Positions 40,782-50,263 of a DNA stretch of 64,000 bases are shown in pieces. The number at the start of each line of letters is the position of its first letter. Within the stretch, counting starts at the first letter, position 1. The notes under the pieces were generated by a model, which was not told where the DNA came from, searched no databases, and was given only the letters and a program-made list of their open reading frames with translations. This stretch comes from Daphnia pulex (taxonomy: Eukaryota > Arthropoda > Branchiopoda > Diplostraca > Daphniidae): assembly GCF_021134715.1 (NCBI RefSeq), contig NC_060018.1, positions 12,169,501 to 12,233,500 on the forward strand. Direction: 5' to 3'. The translations under genes were made by a program, and so were the position numbers.

Positions 40782-42400
40782 CTTCTCGAATGCCATATTC
40801 TAGACCGACCGTACAATCGGAAGTCCAAATGATATGCCATTGAGAGTCTTTTGTAATACTCTGAATGTTTGCTTTCAGCTTTGAAAATGTCTTCATTGGA
40901 CAAGCTAAAACTTTTAAGTATTTGTTCCTTCTGCAAACGGTAAAGAATAACTTTGTGGACATGCATTTATTATTACCTACCTAATTCTCTTCCACATGTT
41001 TTGTATAGTTTGATCCCCTTCCTGATGTACTTTATTTCTCATGATATTTGTTCGATTAGTCTTGTGTTTTTTTCGTTTGTTTTTTAAATTTTGTATTCAA
41101 TTGACAAGTTTAAAATTAGATTAAATTGTAGAAAATTAAGGGTAATATTTCTTCCTTCCAAATAATTGTTTCCGTTCAAAGATAGCCACATTGTTGGTCA
41201 ACTTCCACAGTTTTTTTTTAATTTTCTTCCAGTCAATCTTGAACGAAAATTCCCACTCAGTATTGTATTACCAAGTATTTATAACATATTGAAAGTAGAT
41301 GCTAGATGTACAATTGTACATAATTCTTTCCTCGTTTCTTTTTCAATTTAAATTAATTATTAATTTTAAATTAAGTAAATTTTATTATCGGTACCCTTTT
41401 ACACATTTCAAAACGTAATTGATTCATTAATGTTCTTTTCCTTTTAGGAGTTCATCGTCGGTATGATGTCTGAGCTGTTTATGGTGTTGCTGTTTGGTGT
41501 CCAGTGGTTTTGAAGTTGAGGTTTGTTGAGGTAATGCTTGATGTTTCGTTCAGTTATTGACTTTTAATTAAGATCTATATTCTTTTTTTCAGTTTAATCG
41601 TTTGCTGCCGTTCCATAGACTTGATCCATTGGTAAAACTGAGGAGAGGTTGCTGAAATTCAAGACTCGTCAATAAATTATGTAGATGTAGACAAATTACA
41701 AGTGCATATCTGGGCTCCCTTCTTCAGTGGCCCCGTTTCCCTAAATAACCACTAACCAACGCCCGCCGGTGGTCACTCACTCGCTGCCGAAAGCCTACTA
41801 TGATGCATTGCTCTCTTAAAAACTGTTCCTCGGCCCTCTTCGCTCTTTTTCCGGTTTCTCTTAACCATGGCCGGGTAATCAGGTAATCTCCCTGGTAAAG
41901 TCAGTCGGGCAGTGTCTCCCCCTGCTTGACTGGCTGCAGTTTGAACCGGACGGTCTGTTAAAATAAGAATTTAAATCGAGAACAACGCCTCCTTTGAGCG
42001 GCCCGGACAATCCTGAAACCTTTAGGGTTGCCATTTCGTCGAGGCTTAAACGAGGGTAAGTAATTACACGTTAGTCAAATTGCTAAAGCTACTGATTCAA
42101 TTGTTTGTATTACCCAGATGACGCGGAGGTGTTTCCTATTGAGGGGTTTTGGTGACCAGGAGTCACTGAACGAAACGCTAAACCAAATGAAAAAAAAAAA
42201 CATTAAAAAAGGTAGGCCCCTAATGCTAGATACGACATGAAGCTTTTGCTTTTGCAGAAAATAATGTGAATTTGTTTGCAGCCAACGATCCTTTACTATA
42301 TCCGAGCCGAGTCCTTTCCGTCTACGTTCGGTGTGAAGAGCAAAACCCGAATTTCAACACATTTTACTGCTTAGCAATGAAAACAAAGCGAGTGTCAAAA

Positions 42401-43103
42401 CATTGTTTTATTTGCGCATACTTTATTGTGGCAGAAACGCGTTGGTCATGTAACAGGGTGAAATTTTTTCCCCTTTTGTTCATGCAGCATCAAACGCAGT
42501 GATGTGCACGTCATACGGTGACTTATTCGAAAATTTGACGTTACGTCGTACGTTACGTCAATTTTCCTTGTTTTTGAAGTTTACGGTGACTTCTACGTAA
42601 GTGAAAAAAAAATACTGACTTTTTACGTATACTTTTGACGTGTAAAAAAGTCCAGTTATGAGTTTACCGTAAAAGTCAAAAAACAATTTTAAAAATTTGG
42701 CAACATTTGCTTTGCGAAAATTCGTCTGCCATTTTAAATTTATTAAATTTTAATTCTTCTAAAAATAGCCCTCCATGTTTAATTTTCATTCTTATTTTTT
42801 CCAAATGCAATCTGTGTATATTATGGGCAATAGCAATAAATAATGTAATGATGTATATGTGACGTAACGTCATACGTTTGAAGTATGAAAAAATTTACGT
42901 TACGTTGACGTTTTTTTTTTGACTTATTACGTAGTACTTTTAAAATACGTATGACTTCTACGTTTTTTTGGTACGTCAACAAATCCCGTTGACGTGCACA
43001 TCACTTGCATTGTTTTATTTGCGCATACTTTATTGTGGCAGAAACGCGTTGGTCATGTAACAGGGTGAAATTTTTTTCCCTTTTGTTCATACAGCATCAA
43101 ACG
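42401..43103. repeat. 96-bp direct duplication flanking a MITE
   Basis: The sequence at 42401-42496 recurs at 43008-43103 with a few changes, and the MITE lies exactly between the two copies. The right arm has a single copy. The duplication is far too long for an ordinary target-site duplication of a DNA transposon. Confidence 0.8.
42497..43007. mobile_element. hAT-like MITE, present only in the left arm
   Basis: This is a 511-bp element with inverted ends: CAGTGATGTGCACGTCA on the left and a near-perfect complement ending CACATCACTTG on the right. The interior is filled with ACGT-containing words and has no coding frame. The CAGTG start resembles hAT termini; the family is a guess. No 8-bp target duplication is visible because the flanks are a longer repeat. 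Confidence 0.65.
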
Positions 43104-43767
43104 ACACGCGATAGTTCTGGCGGTAATCAACTATTCAAGATGGTAGACCTGTCAATGTAAAAGACAGGGTAAGGGTAGCTCCTGTAAATGTTATTCATTA
43201 TTGTTAAATAGCTGCTAGTAGGAGCTCATTGTTGATTTGCGGTTACAAAATGCATAGCCCTAGAGTTCAGGTATTGTCAATCAATCATTTGATTTGCGTT
43301 TTAGATACTCCTAAATCAGTTGTGGAAATACGATTCCCCCTGCTTCTCCTGGGTGGTTATTTAGGATCATTTAAGTTCATTTTTGAGTTATGCGTTGTGA
43401 ACGTAGCGGACGAACTCTGACAGTCTATCGAGCTTTAGCAATTGCGTCTAATTTCTTATTTTATTGATTTTATTCATTTTATTCAACCGTTTTATGAGAA
43501 GCTTTGATTTGTATTTTTTTATATTAATAATTTACCTTGTTTATCTTTTTTTTTTAGATTTTCTTCTCCGACTGCAGGTGCAAGGATTATGTGTTTGAAA
43601 CTTAGAAAAGTTTGCAGTAGAATATTTAAAAAAAAAAGCCGACTGTCTTTCAAACGGTTCGAAATGGAAGATTTATTCATTCACCGAAGAAACGAGTCAA
43701 ATGACTCAAATGTCAAATGTGGTATTTTTAAAGTGACTAAAATTTAAGCCATTATCATTTATGATTT

Positions 43768-44162
43768 GATATTTATTTTGATATTGGTTTTTGTAGACCC
43801 ATCCCCAGCAACGTTAACCTGCAGAAAGAAAAAGGCCGGTTTCTATGACCTTGACGCTCGAAGGTCACGGAGATCATTACGTAAAACGTGTCATGCAGTA
43901 GTGTAGAGGTTGGGTGAGAATGACACGTGTTGCTTCATAATCAAAAAGGTACAATAGCCGCAAGTGTAAGCTATTTGGTATTCATTTTGATATTGGTTAT
44001 TGTAGACCCATCCCCGGCAAAGTCACCTGCAGAAGGAAAGGCCAGTTTGCATTTCAATCGAAGATCATGGAGATCATTACGTAAAAGGTGTCAGGCATAG
44101 TGTAGAGGTTGGGTGAGAACGGGACGTTTTGCTTCATTATCAAAAAGGTAAAATAGCCATTA
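43768..44162 (+). repeat. Two tandem copies of an about 200-bp unit (left arm)
   Basis: Two units start near 43768 and 43977. They share the blocks TTTTGATATTGGTT, TAGACCCATCCCC, GGAGATCATTACGTAAAA and TAGAGGTTGGGTGAGAA. The second unit leads directly into the TATA box at 44192, so these may be duplicated upstream regulatory blocks of the tyrosine-rich gene. The mirror copy is at about 60616-61010. Confidence 0.75.
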
Positions 44163-44191
44163 GGCTTAAGAGGAGGGGTGAGAAAAAATTG

Positions 44192-44227
44192 TATAAAAGG
44201 CGAGAGAAAATTTGACAGGGATCAGTC
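44192..44227 (+). promoter_or_regulatory. TATA box plus initiator of tyrosine-rich gene copy 1 (left arm)
   Basis: TATAAAAG at 44192-44199 is followed by TCAGTC at 44222-44227. The predicted start base (A at 44224) is 32 bases downstream of the first T of the TATA box, which is canonical spacing. The corresponding block ahead of copy 2 has lost the TATA word (it reads TCAAAAGG). Confidence 0.7.
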
Positions 44228-44287
44228 GAGTGAGCATCTCCGACACGGCAACAACTCCATATTTCGTCGTAATATCAGTTCGCAATC

Positions 44288-44650
44288 ATGGGTAAATGTT
44301 CATTTTTATTTCGAGTCGTAAATCTATTCTATCTTGTTATTAGTTCTTGATACGACTAAGTTACCTTCGAAAAATAATTTCCCATTGTTTATTGCATAGT
44401 TAATTATGGCATTGTGTTGCTGTTGGGTGTTGTATCGTTGATGTCGACCACGAGAGAAAATCTTTCAAAAGGAAAGAGAAAAGGCAACAGAAGTCAATCG
44501 AGTGAGCATCTCCGACCCGGCAACAACTGCATTCTTCGTCGTATTACCAGGTCGCAATCACGGGTAAATAATCTGTATTTATACATGGAATGTTGTATCA
44601 ATTTCCATTTTTTCTATTTGATAATGTGTCCGTTAATGTTGAATATTTAA
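44288..44650 (+). pseudogene. Tyrosine-rich secreted protein gene, copy 1 (left arm), truncated
   Basis: Exon 1 ends at 44291, just after the start codon (ATGG then gtaaat). Exon 2 starts at 44400 and encodes a good signal peptide (MVNYGIVLLLGVVSLMS). After STTREN the frame does not enter the tyrosine-rich repeats but runs into the decayed promoter and 5' UTR of copy 2, ending at 44650 as an about 83-residue chimera. It has the only intact start codon and promoter of the three copies. It could be a small secreted peptide, but a deletion remnant is more likely. Confidence 0.6.
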
Positions 44651-45090
44651 TATTGTCTAGTTAACTATGCCGTCACGCTGCTATTTGTTGTTGTATCGTC
44701 GATGGCTGGGTCGACCACTGGTGTACCGACGTCTCCTGGATAAGGCGGATACCAAACCGCAACGCCACCGCCTTCTACACAACAACATACGCAATGACCA
44801 GATACTACACCGAGGTTGCACTGTTGGGTTTACAGTTAAACCACCAAGGATCGAGATTATTACACCACAACTTGTGCTGCTCCTCGAGGTACTACACCGA
44901 GGCACCTACTGAGACTACGCAACTACGTATGCTGCCCCAACCTACGACACCGAGGCTCCAGCTTATTACATCACCAAAGCTGTCGAATTCTACACTGGAT
45001 CGCCAAAGTACAACAGAAATCAGTCAAGTAAGCTTGACGACAACACGACACGAGCGACACCCAACACGGCAACCCCGAAGTTTCGAATAA
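44480..45090 (+). pseudogene. Tyrosine-rich secreted protein gene, copy 2 (left arm), degenerate
   Basis: The 5' UTR block GAGTGAGCATCTCCGAC recurs here, but the start codon has become ACG (near 44560). Exon 2 keeps a signal-peptide-like stretch and GVPTSPG, followed immediately by TAA in place of the tyrosine codon seen in copy 3 (PGYGGYQ). Beyond that, words for YYTE-type repeats survive in shifting frames. The promoter TATA word is also lost. This copy cannot make the protein. Confidence 0.75.
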
Positions 45091-45204
45091 ACTTCGTTTC
45101 AAACAGTGTAACGGCAAAAAGTGAAGGTGAGTTCTTTATTATTGTAATTTTGTGCAACATGTACTAATGACTTGTTTTCGTTCCTTGTCTGTCTTTCGAA
45201 CAAG

Positions 45205-46163
45205 ACGAATTCGACTGCAATCGCGTCGAATTGAATAGCAAAGATAACATATTCGTACGTGTACACCGCGCCGTTAAACTTGACATTGTCGGTCTGCAAG
45301 CCGCACTTGACGACAAGTGCGTTATTGCCACAGGTAAACATTTTATGCCAAGCGAAATTTGTCTTTAAAAGTCTCAATGATAACACCTTTACGGAATGTT
45401 GAATAAATTTGATAATCTTCCTGCTCGATAGTATCTAAGAGTCTATTTAAACTGCTAGCAATTTATTTCTGTGAATTAGTTCTACGAATTCCTCTAAAAA
45501 TGGCCTTTATTTTCTTGTTAGGTGTTAAACGAAAATCTTTTTCAATCCCTGAGCGGTGCCCTTAAAGATGCCCACGAGCACGTAGCGCTGTTCCGCAACA
45601 TTGATGGCGGTAACATAGGTCGAGTTCTCCGTTCTCCTAAATATTTGAGCCAATGGACAACCGAGAAGGTGAAAGCGGAAAGTGTTAATGGTTTGCTCAA
45701 AGCTAATGTGGAGGGTGCAATTTTCGAAGACTACAAGGTCGCATTGACCTTAAACGATGGTCAAAAGGTAAACAGTTATTTCAGTACATGTTTTAGCGAT
45801 GTTAATTAAAATCTAAAAATTATTTCAGCAGATTTAAACTGACAATGTCGTCGCTGCTGTCGGTTGGTTGGGACGCAAACACGGATTTGGCTGTTGCTTT
45901 TGGTTTGGAAATAAAGGAGAGGAGATTTTGGTGGTTATCGAGTGAATACCGAGCTTGAAGCACGATCGAACGTTTGGTTGGTAAGAATCCTTGAACATTT
46001 TATTTCATATAAATTGTACTACTGTGATATTTTTATTAGGCTGGAGATGTTACGTTCTTTTGTGATATCAAATTGGGTCGCTGTTGTATGGAACATGATC
46101 ACCATGCTGTTGTATCAGGGCGATTGGCTGGAGAGAACAATACTGGCAAAGAAACATGGATGA
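45205..46163 (+). pseudogene. AIF (apoptosis-inducing factor)-like pseudogene (left arm)
   Basis: AIFM1 is a mitochondrial FAD flavoprotein. Four AIF-like exons keep their introns: 45205-45333 (ends KCVIAT), 45522-45768 (NIGRVLRSPKYLSQWTTEKV, then VALTLNDGQK), 45832-45980 (DNVVAAVG, then NTELEARSNVWL) and 46040 to about 46160 ([17 protein letters not shown]). The order and motifs match the middle of AIFM1. It is broken: a TAA at 45835-45837 replaces the Glu codon of VETD, there is a frameshift after GLEI, the GGGFLG NAD-binding loop is missing, and both termini are absent. The 3' end fuses directly to the 5' block of tyrosine-rich copy 3. Retained introns argue for DNA-level duplication rather than retroposition. 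Confidence 0.85.
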
Positions 46164-46319
46164 AAAACTGCAGTGCACTGTTACCGAGTGCATTCTTCGT
46201 CGTATTATCAGTACGCAATCGGGTAAATATTCTGTTTCACGGAGTTTGTATAAATTATTTGTATTTTATCTGTTTATGTACCATATTGAATATTAATGTT
46301 CAAATTATTTGCTGAATAG

Positions 46320-47188
46320 TTGATTGTGATTTCGTGATGTCGCCGTTTGCCGTATCATTGAAGGCTGGGTCGATCACTGGTGTACCGATGTCTCCTGGGT
46401 ATGGCGGATACCAAAGCACCACGCCGCCGCCTTGCTACACAACGACAACATTCGCAAGAACCAGTTACTACACTGAGGCACACTATTACTACACCACCAA
46501 GGCTCCAGAGTATTACACCGAAGCTGATGCTGCCCCGAGTTACAACATCAAACGTACTACACCGAAGCTCCCAAGTACTAAAACCACCAAGTCACCGGAG
46601 TATTACACGTATGTTGCCCCAGCTTGCTGCACCGAGGCTCCCAAGTATTACCTAGTTCCTAGCTACTACACCGAGGCTCCAACTTATTACACCACCAAAG
46701 CGGCTGAATACTACACCGAGCCGCCCAAGTACTACACCAACAAGGCTCCCACCACAACTTGTGCTTCCCCGAACCTCTACACCGAAGCCCCGAAGTATTA
46801 CTCTGCCCTAAGCTACACAACTACAACTGAGGCGGCCAAGTACTACGCAGCCCCAACTTACTACACAGCGGCTGCTCCTTCGTACTACGTTGAATCGGAA
46901 TACTACACCTAGGCTTCAGTTTACTACACCACAACCTACGCTACACCTAGCTACTACACCGAGGCCCCTATGTACTACACTACCAAGGCACCTGAGTATT
47001 ATAACGCTATTTACGCTGCTCCGACCAACTACACCGAAGCTCCGAAGTATTACTCCATCCCGAGTTACTACACCACTAAGGCACCTGAATATTACACCAC
47101 ACCCTACGCTTCTCCAACTTACTACAGGGACGCTCCTAAATATTATAACTATGTTCAGATTTGTCGGTCATATCTTAATAGTTACTAA
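46320..47188 (+). pseudogene. Tyrosine-rich repeat secreted protein gene, copy 3 (left arm)
   Basis: Exon 2 starts at 46320 after an acceptor. A frame of about 290 codons is built on repeats such as YYTTKAPEYYTEA and APKYYSIPSYYTTKAPEYYT, the style of secreted tyrosine-rich matrix or adhesive proteins. The family is one I recall from Daphnia, without a proven function. One in-frame TAG at 46910-46912 interrupts it (repeat context suggests GAG or CAG originally). The frame then stays open to the stop at 47188. The first-exon start codon is deleted (GCAATCGGG instead of GCAATCATGG) and the signal peptide is eroded. A shorter product could start at 46337, but a pseudogene is more likely. Confidence 0.75.
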
Positions 47189-47742
47189 TCACTGGGAATT
47201 GTTGATCTTTAATAGGGAAATAATTTTTTTTTAACCTGGGTAATCATTGTGTACGACTTTTTGCCACCTAAAAGCCTTAAGTCATTGCGACGTTTTCTTA
47301 TTTTGGTTGGGTCTTTCCTATTTCGCATGTTAGAGGTGACTATTGCTCTAGTCGCTCCGCATTCCGACACATTCTAGTGTTTGGACGAACTTCATTTACA
47401 GGGCAAGTTACGAAAGAGACGTACTTTGTGGTGTTCTAAAATTGTTTGATGTTAACAGCTCTCTTTTTAACTTAAGTTGGCGTAACAAAAGAGTTGCAGA
47501 TAGTGTGTGGTTCATCATAGAAGTTTTATTTGAAGAATCTGAAGTTGATCAATCGCGTGCCTATAACTTATGTAAAACTTAAGTTGTAAAAAATATACAA
47601 GTCGTGAACTAAACATTTTTTGTATTACAAATTATGCATGCGACATAGCAAACACAAACATTAAAAGGAATTGCTTTTTGTAGTCCCACCTCCACCCACA
47701 ATTCCACCACATTTTAAAATCACATACATACATACACTTAAG

Positions 47743-48061
47743 TTAACCCGTTGGCTGCCACGCCATACAACCCGTAGGTTGCTCTCTACTACTCTACGCG
47801 CCACGTCTGAAGGATCTATGACCAAGGTGGAACTTGCCATTGCTGACAAGTCCGGGCTGACACGGTGACAGAAGAATCCATCACCGCATCGACAAGGGGG
47901 AACTAGGGTAGTATGGTGCATTGCCTAACAGGCGCCTTGCGGCAAGTTTTGGGCTGGTGCGACTTTCCGACCCCTCGGCATGAAAACCACGAGACCGAAC
48001 AGCGCACGCAGCCCGTGCTAAGGAGCAGGGGAAAACAAAGGCGTGGCAACCAACAGGTTAA
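47743..48061. mobile_element. piggyBac-like MITE (left arm)
   Basis: An element of about 310 bp is bounded by TTAA on both sides (47743-47746 and 48058-48061). Its inverted termini read CCCGTTGGCTGCCACGCC and, from the other end, CCTGTTGGTTGCCACGCC. The TTAA target site and the CCC start are hallmarks of piggyBac-type elements. There is no transposase. An 86-codon frame that crosses the MITE edge is incidental. Confidence 0.8.
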
Positions 48062-48323
48062 TTAACACTAACACATATTACCAACAACAAATAATGATCC
48101 ACGCTGACACTTTGGAGATACCGGCGATGTTTTGGTGTCAATCTTCTCGACGTCTCCTCTGCATTACCTGAATAAAGAGAAAACAAATTCTTACTAAGTG
48201 AAATGCCAATAAAAGTTACATAATACATATAGGTACATTGATCTGTTATTTTTGGCTCAAAACTTTAAAGGCGCGCTTTAAATTGCTTAAAATCTTGCTA
48301 ACAATATTGAAAACTGTACACAT

Positions 48324-48709
48324 AACAAAGCTCACTTGCTAGTCTTTAAAAAAAATCCGGAAGTAAACCGGAAGTAGCCACAGCGCCTCAACCATTGAGC
48401 TGTCGTCAAATTAAACCACATATTCGTGATCTCCATGAAATTTGGGGTCGATTAGGTGTGATTTAAACGAAATCCAAAATTTTGCCAAAATCGAGAATTT
48501 TCCTGAACTATAGTTCAGGAAAATTTTCAAAGCCGGAAGTACGAAAACGTACAAAACGAAACATGAACTTTACCACAAATTCGACGAGGATCACGAATAT
48601 GTGGTTCTTTTGTGCGTCAGATGAATATTTACTGAACTACTGACTAAAAAGAGTAAACCGGAAGTAGAAAAAAAAGCAATTATCGAAAATTTAACAAGTG
48701 AGCTTTGTT
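48324..48709. mobile_element. Foldback/MITE-like element (left arm)
   Basis: The element begins AACAAAGCTCACTTG and ends CAAGTGAGCTTTGTT. It carries CCGGAAGTA words near both ends and CACATATTCGTGATC with its complement inside. A perfect 30-bp palindrome (48496-48525) sits at its centre, so the strand can fold on itself almost completely. It has no coding frame and the family is unknown. Confidence 0.7.
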
Positions 48710-48844
48710 GGGGGAATAATAATCGTCAGTAATCACTAAATATTTCAACAAAATAACTGTCGATAAATGTTTAAAGAGATGTTCAAAGTAACAGAAACTG
48801 ACTGTTTTGACAGCTGTTTAGACTGCAAATTATCAAAAAGCCAT

Positions 48845-49572
48845 CTAGCGTTGGAAAAAAGAAGCGTCCAAGTAAACTTTGTTTGAGCGCAAGAAGGGCC
48901 TAATTTTGGAAACTATTACACAGACACTGTTTAACGCAAAATTGGTATATAACCTAAGAAAATAAGTCAATTGTTGGATACCTAGGCATAATCCCGTGGT
49001 GAGTGACTGCAGGTGTTTAACAGCAAAGGGGTAGCGACCACTGAAGTGTTCTAACTCGTCAGTGAAGTAAGACAAGTTGTAGCAGCAAAAGCAGTGAAGC
49101 TAGATGAGTGTACGTCGGGAAGATAAGGATGGAGCAGTACGTTGCTGAATGTCCCTCTTCCGTCATGAACAAAGGTCAGCATTGGCTTATTAGGATCTTT
49201 TATGCGCTCTGTAAAAAAAAATTTATTGCATTAATGAATTGAAAATATAACAGTTAATATAGCATTTCCATCTTTACCTATACTAACAAGCATACTGAAG
49301 TTTTCATGACAAAAAACCGCAAAAATGGAAATCACAGCAACCAACAGGTTTACTCCTGAGGTTGATGTAAATTTCCTGATGCCAAAGAAAGTGTCATGAA
49401 GTGTTGCAGTAGTATGGTGATAGGTGGTATTGATGCTTACCTTTATCATATGGGTGAATGGTGCTGAATTTAGTATTAGTAAGGCATTAGACGTGGTGTG
49501 GTTGTTGTGGTAGCAGTAATGGGGAAATACCTTGTCCCCGCACATTTGTATTCCACAATATGTGAGCTTCAC
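48845..49572 (-). pseudogene. Unidentified two-exon gene fragment at the inner end of the left arm
   Basis: On the minus strand, exon A (49572-49278) encodes a hydrophobic segment (GVNLLVAVISIFAVF) after a Thr/His-rich stretch. It splices (donor at 49277, acceptor at 49210-49209) to exon B from 49208, which continues in frame with RIKDPNKPMLTFVHDGR and LLHPYLPDVHSSSFTAF. A small indel then shifts the frame to LSYFTDELEHF, ending at 48845. The gene is not recognised. One membrane segment is likely. The diverged right-arm homologue keeps the exon B frame, so the left copy is broken. Confidence 0.45.
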
Positions 49573-49850
49573 ACATGAGTTTTAGGCTTTTGACAACATG
49601 ATGGGTCTGTTGGATGGAAAGTGACTGAGCGCTAAGTCAACTTTTTAGAATGACTGACAGTATATGCATCTAAAATTTGAAGATATAAGTTGGTATAGTA
49701 TAAAAATAAGTAAATTAGGTCAAGTTAAACCTACACAAGTTACGAAGTTCAATTTGGTATATGAAATCACAGGAATATAAGTATTAATTCGCATCCAATT
49801 TCCCGTAGGGATTCTGTACAGGTTTTTTGGTATACGGGAGGCACACGGAT

Positions 49851-49949
49851 GATTAGTTCGAAATTTCCCCAATAGATAGGATTAGTTCGAAATTTCCCCA
49901 ATAGATGTTTGCACACACGGAGGATTAGTTCGAAATTTCACCAATAGAT
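49851..49949. repeat. Short tandem repeat beside the left arm
   Basis: Three copies of a 27-bp unit (GATTAGTTCGAAATTTC, then CCAATAGAT) lie at about 49851, 49881 and 49923. Confidence 0.75.
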
Positions 49950-50263
49950 GGCGTTTGTACGTAGAAAATGGAAAACGGTTTGAACTGCGCGCCTAAAAGA
50001 ATTAGAATGTATAGAGAAAGGAGATCGACCGCTGGTTCAGTATGACCTGATTAACCTATTGAATATTTATTTACCCCATAGATGGCTTATTTACTTGCAC
50101 GCCTGAAATATAATTTGCTGTCGTATCAATAACGACTGTTTCAACTTTGAAGAAAGGCTCGATCCTTTTGGAGGTGAATCAATAGGCTATTGCAGTTTTG
50201 TTTTGTTTTTTTCAGTCTTGCCTGTCATGTTCCATTATCTTCTGAAGAGGATCGCGAAAAAAA

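Larger units (their letters stand above)
34816..41528. other. EcR 3' UTR followed by a gene-poor stretch
   Basis: The first 1-2 kb is extremely A/T-rich with long homopolymers, as expected for a long 3' UTR. Several AATAAA hexamers occur, for example near 36795. From about 37600 the sequence is less biased but holds only short frames without domains. A perfect 20-bp palindrome sits at 40762-40781. I see no supported gene. Confidence 0.5.
41529..49783 (+). repeat. Left arm of an about 21-kb inverted repeat
   Basis: This arm is the reverse complement of 54699-62642. Paired positions add to 104778 from about 43.1 to 48.2 kb and to 104775 at 48.8 kb, so there are almost no indels over nearly 6 kb. 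Outside a 607-base insertion at 42.4-43.1 kb the sum is 104171. The outer end, near the word TTGAGGTAATGC, shows a few substitutions, an 8-bp duplication near 41873-41888 and a 6-bp indel. Inside about 48975 the arms are still alignable but clearly diverged. I see no target-site duplication at the outer ends. Confidence 0.93.

Noticed and set aside
40762-40803. Possible heat-shock element around the 20-bp palindrome
   Set aside because: GAA and TTC words are present but their spacing does not follow the 5-bp alternation of a true element.
42266-42502. 78-codon frame near the hAT-like MITE
   Set aside because: It overlaps the duplicated 96-bp block and the MITE start, has no motif, and differs in length between the arms because of the insertion.
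45099-45386. 95-codon minus-strand frame in the left arm, mirrored at 59392-59679
   Set aside because: It is the antisense of the first AIF-like exon, which explains the sequence better.
47661-47921. 86-codon frame in both arms with Cys residues
   Set aside because: It crosses the edge of the TTAA-bounded piggyBac-like MITE, so it is incidental to the element.
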